Below are positions 11,236 through 22,473 of a DNA stretch of 64,000 nt, one piece after another. This DNA comes from Megaustenia siamemsis (lineage: Eukaryota; Mollusca; Gastropoda; Stylommatophora; Ariophantidae), in contig JAVIAB010000101.1 of NCBI GenBank assembly GCA_032433765.1, forward strand, positions 64,642,640-64,706,639. Direction: 5' to 3'. The position numbers and the translations under genes were made by a program. Below the pieces are notes generated by a model that had not been told where the DNA came from, did no database searches, and worked only from the letters and a program-made list of their open reading frames with translations. Each line of letters begins with the position of its first letter. The first letter of the stretch is position 1.

Positions 11236-12194
11236 TGAAGCCGTCTTCTGTACCTTCTCTTTTAGAAGCACCAGTTGAAGCCGTCTTCGTTATACCGTAT
11301 TCTTTATTCAGCAAACGACATTTAAAAATCGACATTTGAAGCAGTAATTTCTGTATCAGCCGATCCTTGTAGCAGAAGAAAAGAATACGTCTTATTTTGA
11401 TGAAGCGCTATATGATCATCTGTTTCCACAGATTTCTTTGCATGATCATATATACATCATCGGATACTTGAACCACTACTGTACTTTAAGTACTTGATCC
11501 TTATAGCCTCTGGTCTTTTCATAAACACGGGCACGCTCAAGCTTGCGGCCCTTGTAACTACAATTGGCCTGGTGTGACTGTATGGAACACCAGGGGTCAA
11601 TCAATTTGCTTGTATGCCCTAGGTACTTTCTTGGGACCCTGACCAATACAGTGTCCCGACCTTTTGGGAACTTAAAGCACCAACTGATTCACGGTCAAAT
11701 CTCTCCTCCTGCGTTACTGATAAAACCAGGAACCCGTTCAGTGATCCGCAGATTACGCACTCTCGGTTTCGTCAGAAAGTGTATGCGAATATCATCAGCG
11801 ATAGCTTCCACCATGACAGCTACATCTCACATGTCTTTTGACGATTTGTGGTTTCAACAATTAAACAAAAGGTCAACTAATTGTCTCATGTCACCTGACA
11901 AATATTAACTAGTTATTAATTTAAAGAACAATTCCAAATATAATATTCATATCAGCACGTAACAACTCTCCAGCAGCACGAGACAATCATTCAGGACTTG
12001 TTAACACTGATTAACTGCCAAGGCTCTCCTTCCAAGAGCAATCCAACATGCTCACTCTCTTTCTGCCCACTTCTAACTGTCCTTTCTTCAACTCTCCTCC
12101 CCAGTAACTAAACTGTCGTTTTTCTTACGTCACCATCCTGTCTACTGTTATACTACACATCCTGCTCTACACTCCCTGCTACTTCCCTGCTTCA
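11236..12194 (-). repeat. LTR, copy B (shared by both units)
   Basis: TGAAGC...GCTTCA ends as in A and C. About 85 bp are missing near 12140 relative to A. It has no flanking duplication, as expected for an LTR made by recombination and not by insertion. Confidence 0.85.
11564..11908 (+). other. Antisense 114-codon open frame in LTR B
   Basis: Counterpart of 8339-8683 with the same length and a few substitutions. Product unknown and coding doubtful. Confidence 0.25.
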
Positions 12195-12228
12195 CTGCCT
12201 TCTATCTTCTCCTAGTTATTAATCTATC

Positions 12229-13690
12229 CTAATAACTAACCAGTACCATCCTTGTTCTTCTCAATTCCTTATTTTCTTTACCTCCTATTCTGCTAATTAT
12301 ACCATCCATTTGTCGACCTATAATTATCATGTATTTGATGACCTTTCTTATTTCTCTTACATCTAAAATCATAAATGTGTCCCCTTTCCTGCGCATGTGA
12401 TGTATCAAACTGATCATATTTTTAAAAATCTATTACCCTATTATCATCTCTACTCCTACCGTAATGTGGTTGCCTACTTTCCTCCATATCGGATATTTCC
12501 TTGAACATTCGTTCCTCTTGCTGTCTTGCCAATCTTTCTATGTCGGCTGCGGTTAATTTCCATTGACCATCCTTACTCTCTGTCTTTTGCGTGTTTTATG
12601 TTTTCTGTGATCTCTTCGTGCTACTTGTGACCATTTCTTCTTAGCTATGAGTTGTCCTTGGTAACATCCGCTCCATATTGGCAGTGAATTTCTCTATCAT
12701 CATTAACATTTTGTCCCCACTATCTTGCGCCGGCTTTTCCATGTCCCCTTTTCCTGTTACTAATAATACGTTCTCATTAATACCATCTACATGTGTTCCC
12801 ATATCCTCTGTGTCTATTTGTTTGTCTGTCATCATTCCCCTATTCCTTGTTCCTTTCTCAACCATCCGTATATCACTATGTGTGTATTCCGTTATTTCTG
12901 TTTGTATACCTTTTTCTTCTTTCCGCACTTTTCGTTCTATTTCCTCGTCCATACATACTCCGACATCAACATAACTTTTTATAACCCTATTTTCTAACGT
13001 TATCTGTGTCTCCTTAGTCTCATATGTCTTCTTTACTTTCCTAACCTTCTTTGGTTTCTTACAGCCTAACTTCCGTCCTCTATTCATGTCATCTCCATCT
13101 GCTGCCAAAAACTCTTCCTTATCTGATGTATCTGCTCTTGTGTCTGTTGTCCTATACATTTTTCATTTTGTTCCCTAATACTGCTGTTTATACTGAGACT
13201 ATACAACCTATCTTTTCTTCTATTATCTAGTCCCTCTCTTCTACCTCTACTACTGCATCCACAAAATGGTTTTGTCTCTAGGTTGTCTTCATGTCTCTTT
13301 TCTATTTGTCTAAACACTTCCACCTTTATCTTATATCTTGTTATTTTATCACCCTTGTTTTAGAATCGTATTTACTATTATACTATTTCTATACAGTATT
13401 ATGGCTTTATTTGTGCCGTCCAGTCTGCCTAGAAATTTGCAAAACATTATTTCCCCAAATTGTTCAAAATACTTCCTAACTTGTTGTTCTTTAATGCCTT
13501 CCCTCAATCCTTTAACTATTATCTTACAGCTATTAGTTTCCTTGTCCCTCAACCTACATTGCCTCACTATGTGATCTAATTCCTTACATCTATGACATCT
13601 TCTACTCTCCTGCATACTATCTACTCTTCCTCTATAGCTATGTCCCTGGTATCTCAGTATTGTGTGGTCCCTTCCTAACTCCTCACCCAT
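12229..13690 (-). pseudogene. Gag-like protein relic, copy B (CCHC knuckle and RRM-like domain)
   Basis: Better preserved at the N-terminus than copy A. One frame at 13349-13690 holds the knuckle CHRCKELDHIVRQC and the entire RRM-like region (CKIIVKGL, VRKYFEQFGEIMF, GTNKAIILYR). A frameshift near 13350 leads to a Cys/Arg-rich segment, and a second change near 13160 leads to a 172-codon frame (12641-13159) with the basic GCKKPKKVRKVKK stretch. The last third (MFKEISDMEESRQPHYG and onward) lies near 12230-12530. The part KGTRNRGMMTDKQIDTED (near 12840) has a clear counterpart in the gag relic of the second LTR element at 33.3 kb. Confidence 0.7.
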
Positions 13691-14355
13691 TTTCTGACTG
13701 GCCTGCCATATTTAACCCTCATGACTCATTCCTTCCATTTTCACTCTCACTCTATTATCCTGATATCTGTTACCCTCTCTGATTATTCTTTCTTTTCCAA
13801 CACACACACCCTTAACAACTGATATGAGATCTCGTATTTTGCCTTTCAATCAACGTGTGTTGTCTGTTACAATTAATTTACAATTTCATTCAAAAATGTA
13901 TTATCTGTCTCATCACTTCAACACTCACTGTATATCTCAGCCATGTGTGTTATTTGGTATAATCATATCTGTTCCTTATACTACTCCCTCTTCCTGCATT
14001 AATCAATTATCCCCCTGATTCTATCTAAAACAAATTTCTAACACAAACAACTGAGATATTTTTATGTGAACTGTGACCCCTTCTTCTATACTCGTTCTAA
14101 CCCTCCAATTAATTTTCACAATACTATCAACAGGGCTTTCTCTCTGTAATTATTATTCTAACTAATTAATTTCGCATCCATGATGATCCTTAGAAAAGCA
14201 CAACATTTTACGCTTTGTTGTCGCTGTTGTTCGTTGTATGTGACCCAGCATTGATATTCGCACCAACGTATCAATATTTGAAGCCGTATTTATCAGCACT
14301 TACCCTTTTTATCGCAGTTGTTTCGTACTTCGCGTCGTGACCAGGTTGTCTAGTA

Positions 14356-14368
14356 GGTCACTGTCCCA
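14356..14368 (-). promoter_or_regulatory. Degenerate primer-binding-like site for internal region B
   Basis: TGGGACAGTGACC on the minus strand, two bases after LTR C. It keeps TGG and GTGACC of the intact site but has changed bases between them, so this unit may not prime. Confidence 0.5.
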
Positions 14369-14370
14369 TA

Positions 14371-15401
14371 TGAAGCCGTCTTCTGTACCTTCTCTTTTAG
14401 AAGCACCATTTGAAGCCGTCTTCGTTATGTCGTATTCTTTATTCAGCAAACGACATTTAAAAACCGACAATTTGAAGCAGTAATTTCTGTATCAGCCGAT
14501 CCTTGTAGCAGAAGATAAGAAGAAGTCTTATTTTGATGAAGCGCTATATGATCATCTGTTTCCACAGATTTCTTTGCATGATCATATATACATCATCGGA
14601 TACTTGAACCACTACTGTACTTTAAGTACTTGATCCTTATAGCCTCTGGTCGTTTCACAACCACGGGCATGCTCAAGCTTGCGGCCCTTGTAACTACAAT
14701 TGGCCTGGTGTGACTGTGTGGAACACCAGGGATGAATCAATTGGCGTGTATGCCCTACGTACTTTTTTGGGAACCTGACCAATACAGTGTCCCGACCTTT
14801 TGGGAACTCAAAGCACCAACTGATTCACGGCCAAAACTCTCCTCCTGCGTTTCTGATAAAACCAGGAACCCGTTCAGTGTATGCGAATATCATCAGCGAT
14901 AACACCCACCATTACAGCTACATCTCACATGTCTTTTGACGATTTGTGGTTTCAACAATTAAACAAAAGGTCAACTAATTGTCTCATGTCACCCGACAAA
15001 TATTAACTGTTTATTAATTTAAAGAACAATCCCAACTATACTATTCCCATCAGCACGTAACAACTCTCCAGCAGCACGAGACAATCATTCAGGACTTGTT
15101 AACACTGATTAACTGCCAAGGCTCTCCTTCCAAGAGCAATCCAACATCCTGACTCTCTCTCTCTCTCTACCCACTTCTAACTGTGCTTTCTTCATCTTTC
15201 CTCCCCACTAACTAAACTGTCGTTTTTCTTACGTCACCCTCCTGTCTACCCCTCGTTCCATTTAGTGCACCGTTTCTATCGCTTTCCTTTCAATCTCTTT
15301 TGCTCGCTGCGCAACTATATTTCATTCTGACTTCTGCAACTATTTGGTCCACTGTTATACTACACATCCTGCTCTATACTCCCTGCTACCTCCCTGCTTC
15401 A
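14371..15401 (-). repeat. LTR, copy C (5' LTR of the array)
   Basis: Same ends as A and B and followed by TAAT at 15402. A deletion of about 45 bp near 14877 and a CT-repeat expansion near 15155 distinguish it. Confidence 0.85.
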
Positions 15402-16639
15402 TAATAAGGTTTTGTCCTTTACATATTGTTTCGATGAAATCAATGTTCTTCTCTTTTGTTTGCGAGATCTGCAATGATTTACAAACATGTTGATCTATTA
15501 AATGTACATACCGTCAAGAATTTCAATGTTACTGCCTTGTTGGTATTGTGCTATATGTTTTTCAAAGCGTGTAATTGTTGTGCTACTATTTCTAATTTTC
15601 TCTTGATCTCCTTTTTACAATCGCATATGTTATTTACTACCTATACCATATATTCATCGTTTTTTACTATTTTATGTCTTAATTTGCTGACGGCGATTTT
15701 GGGTTGGCAGTTTTCTTTGTCAGTTGACAATATCTTGTTTTGCTTTATATTTATATGAAATCTTTGCACTGCACTGTATTATTTAAATATGTCTTTTAGT
15801 CCCTTTGCACTCCTTAGTGAATGGCGGTCTGTTTTTTTTTTCAACCAGAATTACATGCAAGAGTTATACCTATTTCGCAATTCATATTTAAAGGAATATT
15901 TAAATGAATATTTAAATAAAATATTTCACATATATAACAAATCTAATCTCGTTTAAAAAAAGAAACTGTTGGAGATCCATGTGTTTACATTTCAATTCCG
16001 TTCTTCAAACATGTTCAGATGATCTATTGATATGTTGATACAATTAAAATGCTAATTTATTTACCAAACTGTAATTTATGTTATCAAGCCAATAAGTTAG
16101 GAAATAACAGAAAACGTGTCAAAGGTAAGTTAAGTGAACCAGTAAACTAGCGAGATAAATCAGTTGTAAAAACAATACAATACACAAGAATAAACATACA
16201 ACTGTGATAATACGGTGGATGTATTTAAAGTTCATATATGTTTATCTTTCAGCATAGCAAATTGCAGGTGCTATCATCAATTCTGGTTGAAAGTAAGAAA
16301 TACCAGTTCGGAATTCACTATATTCTACATTTACACAATTAGCAATACTAACGGCAGCTAATGATATCAACAGCTCAGATTCCATAAGCAATAAATGTGT
16401 ACCTCATTAGGTTAAAAAAAAGAGAGCTCAACAACAATGGCATCTTTCTATTCATTTCCCAAGTTGACATAAATAGTTTGCATAAACCAAGATAACATCA
16501 AAGATCATCTTTTCTATCATCACCTGGCACTAACAACATAATAGGAAGTTTACTAAAAGGCAAATAATAAAAAGTGAGCTATGCCTGTTCTGTTTTCACG
16601 ATGAAGTAGCCTTCTTCAGTTACAGCTGACAAGGATTTT
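15402..16639. other. Pre-insertion flank; possible old coding relic on minus strand, otherwise AT-rich
   Basis: Together with 7846-8010 this was contiguous before the LTR element inserted. The minus strand at 15440-15740 has helical, charged reading such as IAVSKLRHKIVKNDEYMV and EIRKIVAQQLHALKNI with two or three stops; I do not recognise it. 15790-16640 is AT-rich. A GTAAGT at 16125 follows a 24-nt stretch after a weak AG. Confidence 0.3.
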
Positions 16640-17385
16640 ACAGGAATTCTAGGGATTAACCCTATAAAGCAAAAAATATGGACTAGATATGAATATCAAA
16701 AAGACTAAAACTATGATCATAAACAAAGAAAATACTCAAAACCCACAAGTGGATATCAAAATTGAAGGAATAGACCTTGAGACAGTTCAGAACTATAACT
16801 ACCTTGGACATACTATAACCAGTGATGGAAAATGTACAACTGAAATAAACAAAAGAATAGGAATGGCAAAAAGTAATTTTAATGCCATGAAGGACATACT
16901 AACATCAAAACAAATAACACCAGAGCTAAAACTAAGAATAGCAAAATGTTACATCTTCTCAATATTCCTATATGGTGCTGAAACATGGACATTAGACAAG
17001 AAAACAGAACAGAGAATTGAAGCCTTTGAAATGTGGATATATAGAAGAATAGGTAGAATTGGATGGAAGGAAAAGAAAACAAATGACAAAGTCTTAAAAC
17101 AACTAAAAATGAAAAGAGAACTTCTGAACACAATTAGAACAAGACAAATGCGATTCTTAGGCCATGTTAAAAGACACAACAGCCTACTGAAAGTGATCCT
17201 GGAGGGGAAAATACAAGGTAAAAGAGGCAGAGGCAGACCAAGATTAACATGGACGAGTAACATCAAAAGATGGACAAACCAACCGATGACAACCTGCACC
17301 ATCAAAGCAAGAGATAGAGCAAAATGGCGCTCCATGGTAGCCAACCTTCGTTGCGGAGACGGCACTCAATGATGATGATGAACCC
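16640..17385 (+). mobile_element. 5'-truncated RTE-like LINE, family A (best copy)
   Basis: Contains the open frame 16689-17372 and ends GGAGACGGCACTCAATGATG then GATGATGAA, the family A 3' end. The 5' truncation lies just after the RT active site. The frame is uninterrupted, so this is one of the younger copies of the family. Confidence 0.85.
16689..17372 (+). CDS. C-terminal part of an RTE-like LINE polyprotein (227 codons, partial)
   Basis: The frame begins with the strand after the RT active site (MNIKKTKTMIINKEN) and the block YNYLGHTITSDGKC. It continues through YGAETWTLDKKTEQRIEAF, IGRIGWKEKKTNDKVLKQL, QMRFLGHVKRHNSLL and a basic GKRGRGRPR to a TGA after RCGDGTQ. These are RT thumb and C-terminal blocks typical of RTE-like LINEs, involved in holding template RNA. 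The ADD motif and everything upstream are missing, so the product cannot be active. The start ATG is merely the first in the truncated frame. Copies at 3275, 54093, 38208, 46866 and 59622 share the same C-terminus. Confidence 0.8.
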   Translation: MNIKKTKTMIINKENTQNPQVDIKIEGIDLETVQNYNYLGHTITSDGKCTTEINKRIGMAKSNFNAMKDILTSKQITPELKLRIAKCYIFSIFLYGAETWTLDKKTEQRIEAFEMWIYRRIGRIGWKEKKTNDKVLKQLKMKRELLNTIRTRQMRFLGHVKRHNSLLKVILEGKIQGKRGRGRPRLTWTSNIKRWTNQPMTTCTIKARDRAKWRSMVANLRCGDGTQ

Positions 17386-18179
17386 TATAAATGTTAGTTT
17401 TTCTTTTCTTTCGACGTGTCTTCTCTTTTTTATGGATCTGTCTGCTTCTTGCTTGAGTTGAGGCTTTATAGTGTGTTTCTAGAGTTGCGATCTACGGTTA
17501 TGTCTTTCCAGGCTGCAGGGTTTAAGTTCCGAGGCTTGATGTCACGCTTACACGTCTACAAATCGGAGTTTTGGGCGTCCCCTAAACCATTTATCGTTTT
17601 CTAGTTGTCCACAAAGCATTTCTTTTTATATATGACCATCATCCATACGGTGTAAGTATGGCAGTACAAGAAATTATCATAAATAATATAATACAAATGA
17701 AAGTCATAACTGTATCAAATAAAATAACGGAAAGTGCAGTAACAAGATATAGACAAATAAAGGTAGCATTGTGGCGATCTTAAATTCTTAATACAAGACA
17801 TATTATTCAATGAAGGAAAACTAGCAGGCACGGATCGACAACTGATACAAATGCAAATTGATTGTATTATATTTGTCTGTTCAGATTTCCAGAACAGACA
17901 TGTAACATTAAAGACAGTGATACCACTTTATAACAAAGTCTAGCTGCTATTGTTAGGAAACCATTATCGAACTTTAAGAATAAGTTTTACAGAAAAGCAA
18001 ATCATTACAAGAGATATGACACACATACAAATAATATTGGATATGACAGGCAACAACACAATTAATTATTGTGATATAAGAAAATAAACAAGAGTTGAAT
18101 TTATGTTGGTGATGGATTGTATAATGAAACAGTCGATTAGATAAAGGTAAAGTTTGAGTCTTGAACCGGCGTCTTAACA
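17386..18179. other. No recognised feature
   Basis: AT-rich, without repeats or coding blocks that I can assign. Confidence 0.4.
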
Positions 18180-18340
18180 CGCGAGTTTCCACCCAAAAGT
18201 GCCCATTGCTGCCAACGGCTATTTCAACCGGGGGGGGGGGGGGATTTTTTTTCAGCCACGAGTACAATTCGCACTGCTCCCAGCGGGAATCGAACACTGG
18301 TTGTCCGAACGTCCGTAGTCCAGTCGGGAGTGGATTAGAT
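18180..18340 (-). repeat. Probable tRNA-derived SINE fragment with a 14-G tract
   Basis: On the minus strand GTTCGATTCCCGC (near 18287) matches a tRNA promoter B box, with an upstream arm CTCCCGACTGGACTACGG. The body contains a homopolymer of 14 G (18230-18243) followed by A and T8 on the plus strand. No flanking duplication was identified. Confidence 0.45.
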
Positions 18341-18722
18341 AAACTGAACATGTGTTACATCTCTAGACATCATGCTGCGATCTGAGGACCAAATAAAAAA
18401 ATACGAGAAAATAGAACTTGATGTTGAATTTTCTAGCTAATGAAATATTAAACGCAATAATTGACACTCAATGAAACATAACACAAAGCACTGAAAAATA
18501 CTCGATGTTCTATCAGTAAGCAAGACAACTATGACAAACAAAAGTCAGAGAAAAGTCAAACATAATACATATCCAAGAAATGTGTTTTCTAATTTAAAAT
18601 TGTACATTTATAACTCAAGATTTTAAAAATTGCGATGGAGGTAAGTAAAATAGAACAGAACATGTTGACGTAATTACATTGTTTTAAACTCATTTTTGTT
18701 TTAACCACGAACTGCGCAATTG
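18341..18722. other. No recognised feature; possible 21-nt microexon
   Basis: AT-rich. ATTTTAAAAATTGCGATGGAG (18620-18640, 21 nt) lies between an AG and an exact GTAAGT. The acceptor is only moderately pyrimidine-rich. Confidence 0.3.
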
Positions 18723-19043
18723 GTATTGAGTTTTTGAGTTGTTAGCGGGTGATCATCATTGCACCCCGAACATGTCCACAGATGTTCAGATCCATCTTCC
18801 CAGCAAGTCCCGCAGTGCCCAGCGACTGAAGACTCCGGTTCTGTGTTGGTTAATTAGTCTACTTACTCGCCCACTAAGTTTTCTCGTTTCTGGCTGTGCC
18901 TATCTTAACTCCCATAATCTCTCTCTTTATCCGAAGGAGTGACGTGGACTCATAGTTGTCGAAATCCTGAGTCCTTCCCGGAGGGCAAGTGGTGTTGACC
19001 GCCCGATCCATTTGTTGACCGCTCTCAACAATATCGCAGCTAG
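18723..19043 (-). mobile_element. 5'-truncated I-like LINE, RNase H C-terminus
   Basis: Matches the 3' 320 bases of the copies at 912 and 62461, including the region after the GHAG block and a 3' tail with AACTCAAAAACTCAATA on the minus strand. More diverged than the other copies and not coding. Confidence 0.75.
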
Positions 19044-19747
19044 CCAGCCTGTAACAATTGGTATATAGATATTGGACAAAACTGCAGACTGCATTTGGCT
19101 CATAACTCGATCTGATGTTCTATTTACAAAGTATTTTTGTTGCGTGGATACAACTGAAAGCTATCGGGGGTTGCTTGCATCCATTGTTATTCTAAAAGAC
19201 GATCCTCCTTCCACGGCTAGCGTGTCTCAAACCCCAGGGAGGACGTTGTTGAGACCACTGCTCGTCGGTGGTTACTCTGACGATCTCATTTAAAACAATT
19301 GTATCGAATAACGTTGCGGCATGTCGTCGTTATTGAAACTTATGTAAACAAATATCTGCTAGTATCTTAGTGTACGACTTTTCCCTTGACACTTTAAATG
19401 CCCCTCTATATTTGGAGATCACTTCATAACTGAAGTCTTTGTAGAAACAATTGATAATTGTTTAGTCTTGTTCACATATGAAATTCCCTACAGAAAAGAC
19501 AATATGCTGCCTTGCTGGAAGATCGGGGACAATCACAGGCTAAGGAAAGCAAACCTGAATAAAATGATGGCTGAAATCGGATGCACTGGGCCAGAACACA
19601 GTGCAACGTTTTAACAGGCATTCAATCAGAGTGGATCAAACAGACTCTAATTATGATGTTCTGTATGTGGGATCGATCAATTCACTTAAACAGGCAGCTG
19701 TCTTCATGTGAGAGTCTGGAATCCTACTCTGATTGAGTCCTGATCGC

Positions 19748-19789
<42 letters not shown>

Positions 19790-19997
19790 AATAGAAAAAA
19801 AAACATTGTTAAGATGTCTTACGCTTACTCATTCCAAAACTCGGGAATCGTTGGGACATCACTGACAATTTTCACCCAGCCGTCCACATTTATATATATA
19901 TATATATATATCTTAAGTCATTCTTCAGTATCTTACGAGGTCGATATTATATTGTTATTTCTTTTTGTGTCTACCCGCATTTCACAGTTGTTTAGGT
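19044..19997. other. Unassigned sequence with GA and TA microsatellites
   Basis: No gene seen. (GA)n at about 19750-19786 and (TA)n at about 19890-19912 are simple repeats. Confidence 0.4.
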
Positions 19998-20553
19998 AAT
20001 TGAGTTATTGAGTTAATTGCGGGTCATTGTCATTGCACTGCAAACAATACACGATAATGTGCCCCTGAATAACGTAAGTACTGGCACCTACTCCTCGCCA
20101 GCTTTGATATTGGTATGCCCATATACCTGGTTGATGACAGCTTTGGATCGGTCCACACATGAGTTATATCTTTTTAGCCTGACACCTTTTGCTGTATTGA
20201 GCTCATGATGCAGTGGATGCTCTTTATCTGCACTTATCTTCAGGTATGTTCGAGCCGTCCAGATCTTGTTCCTGTCATCCATGGTTGGGAAGTCAAGAAT
20301 TACCTCATTGCTACACAGGGAGTGTCCCTCGTACACCCCAAGATAATGCGCATAGTTGCATTATGTATTTTCTCCAGCCTGTCAATTTGCGTTATACTGA
20401 TGCCTGATGCGATGACTAGTGCCTGGAACATAAGTGTAAGTAGCCTCTGCTCGATGTTGGCAGCTGTCATGATCTTCAAAGAGGCTAATCTGTTGCGGGG
20501 TATTTGTTATTACACGTTCCCTAAACGAGGCTGCGATCAAACTTAACTCCGAG
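19998..20553 (-). mobile_element. I-like LINE, downstream part (RNase H deleted), interrupted at 20553
   Basis: The minus strand gives the connection region (LDFPTMDDRNKIWTARTYLK near 20300) and the 3' tail with CAATAACTCAATTACC (19998-20013). The RNase H between them is missing, an internal deletion near 20040. Upstream the sequence stops at AAACTTAACTCCGAG and resumes at 24361, so it is one element split by a nested LINE. Confidence 0.8.
20539..20553. repeat. Target-site duplication, left copy (15 bp)
   Basis: AAACTTAACTCCGAG is repeated exactly at 24361-24375. The two flank the nested 3.8-kb insertion. Confidence 0.8.
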
Positions 20554-20722
20554 GTAACTTAACTGAGGCAAGATGCCGGCCTCGAGACAGAGAAGTTTCT
20601 GATTTAAATCCTGTCTGCACCGGTTGGGATATTTATTTATGATTTCTCTCTGCTGCAACCACCCCTGGTCTCATCAGCGAGGCCCGGCGTGAAATGTCAA
20701 TTACTCATCGACGGAAAAAAAA
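20554..20722 (+). repeat. Probable tRNA-derived SINE, plus strand, ending in poly(A)
   Basis: AGATGCCGGCCTCGAGAC and TGATTTAAATCCTGTCTGC look like a tRNA arm and a decayed B box (GGTTCAAATCC type). The segment ends in A13 directly before the family B LINE tail. It sits between the duplication and the LINE tail, so either it inserted into the tail or it preceded the LINE. Confidence 0.5.
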
Positions 20723-20901
20723 AAAAATCTATCTATTGACCTTTCGAGGCGTAGACCAAGATAGACCTTCTCCTATCTGAATTTTTGTTCCAGCAGATTT
20801 TTTTAAAAGATAGTTTATCAAATCTCGCCATATGGCTCTGTTCCGTGAAAGCAGTTCAATCTCATTGAGGGAGCCGAATCCTGCTGCTCTTGCCTTTCTC
20901 A

Positions 20902-22473
20902 TCAATGTTTTCTCAGTGTCTCCCTGGGTCTTCCTTCTTTTCTCTTACCTGTTGTTTCCCATATGAGGGCTTGCTTTGCTATTCGGTTATTATCTCTTCT
21001 CATCACATGTTCAACATATGACAATCGTCTTTTCTTTATTACTGAAGATATTAGTGGTTGACTGGCGATTTCTCTAATTTCCTCGTTTGTTTTGAATTCG
21101 TTGCACGCTATACCAAGTATTTTCCTATGACATTTATTTTCGAATGCGTTCAACTTTGTTTCTATATCTCTTGTTGTTTTCCAGCTTTCACACGCATACG
21201 TAAGGGTTGATAGTACATTAGATTTGAATAGTCTAAGTTTTGTGTTTGTGCTGATGAGTTTTGATTTCCACAACTTTTCAAGGCTTCTGAAAGACATTGC
21301 TTCTTTAGCTATTCTGATTCTAATTTCTTTGCTTGTATCCCCTTCTTGATCAATGTGACTCCCAAGATAGATAAAGTGATCGATCTCTTCTACTGGTTTG
21401 TTGTCCATGTATATTTTGTCATCTATTGGAATTAAACTTTTCGTGACTTTAGTCTTTTCATGATTGATTTCAAGCCCAATTTTGCTGGCTACTGATGATA
21501 GTTCATTTGTGTTTTTCTGCATTATTTTTATCTGACTGTTGATGAGAACTATGTCATCAGCAAAGTCGAGGTCCTCCAAATGGTCTCCTTGTATCCATTC
21601 GATGCCTTTATTACCAGTGCAACATTTCTTTATTATTAAGTCCATAACAATTCCAAACAACAAGGGCGATAAAATACATCCTTGTTTAACCCCAGTTTCT
21701 ATTGGGAGACTATTCCTCTGTTCGAACTGCACATGTATAACCATCATACATGTCTTTGATAATATTTATGATTTTTGATGGTAAGCCATATTGCTTCAGA
21801 AATTTCCACAAATAATCTCTATGAATAATATCAAATGCCCTTTTGAAGTCGATGGAGTTAAGTATAAAAGGTTTTTGCTTTTCAATGTGTTCCTCCAATA
21901 TAAGTCGTAGAGTGAAAATGTGGTCAAGGCCCCTTTTCTAAACCCATCCTGTTCTTAACGCATTACTGTATCTATTGAATCATTTATGCTATTAAGGATG
22001 ATTTTGTTGAATAACTTAAAGGCAACTGACAAAAGTGTCACGCCTCTCCAGTTGTTACAATCTCTAAGATTGTCCTTTTTTTGAATCTTAACAATGATTC
22101 CTTTTTTACATTTATGAGGCGTCTTCTCTGTTTTCCAAATGATGTTGAGCATTTTTTTGGAGATATATTAGATTATGACTATCAATTGCCTTGAGGATCT
22201 CAGCAGTTAACTTATCCTCTCCAGGAGCCTTGCTATTGGTCATAAAGCTTTAAGGTGGTTTCTATTTCGCTCAAGGTAAAGTCATCTAAATTTGCATCTA
22301 ATTCTGCTGCTGGTGTTTGCTTCAAAATATATTAAATTGTGGAGTAGTGGACGGTTAAGAATTTCTTTGAAGTGTTCCGCCCAACGGGCTTCTGTGTCTG
22401 CGCTTGTTGTTAGCATTAATCCAGATTTGTCTAGAATTGGTGTTCCACTGGATGTATAGGTGTTTGTCAGCAT
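20902..22473 (-). pseudogene. Reverse transcriptase domain of family B LINE
   Basis: RT blocks in order on the minus strand: DNLRDCNNWRGVTLLSVAFK near 22050, SIDFKRAFDIIHRDYLWKFL near 21840, GVKQGCILSPLLF near 21680, LDFADDIVLI near 21560 (the metal-binding ADD is intact), YLGSHIDQEGD near 21380, ACESWKTTRD near 21180 and the RRLSYVEHVMRRDNN block near 21010. The 281-codon frame at 20902-21747 covers the catalytic core to the C-terminus. Frameshifts near 21720, 21900 and 22150 separate the upstream blocks. Copies DNA from LINE RNA at the nicked target; this copy is no longer able to. Confidence 0.85.

Larger units (their letters stand above)
8007..15405 (-). mobile_element. Tandem LTR retroelement: LTR-internal-LTR-internal-LTR with TAAT duplications
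   Basis: Three long direct repeats (8011-9066, 11236-12194, 14371-15401) share the ends TGAAGC and GCTTCA, the TG...CA type of LTR. They enclose two internal regions of about 2.17 kb. The target duplication TAAT occurs at 8007-8010 and 15402-15405, outside the outer LTRs only. So the whole array behaves as one insertion that gained an extra unit by recombination between LTRs. Read on the minus strand, a primer-binding-like site lies two bases after each internal LTR end, and a purine-rich tract (9070-9086 region, complement) precedes the next LTR. Only a gag-like coding region is present; no protease, RT or integrase motifs were seen. It is therefore a non-autonomous element. Confidence 0.85.
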
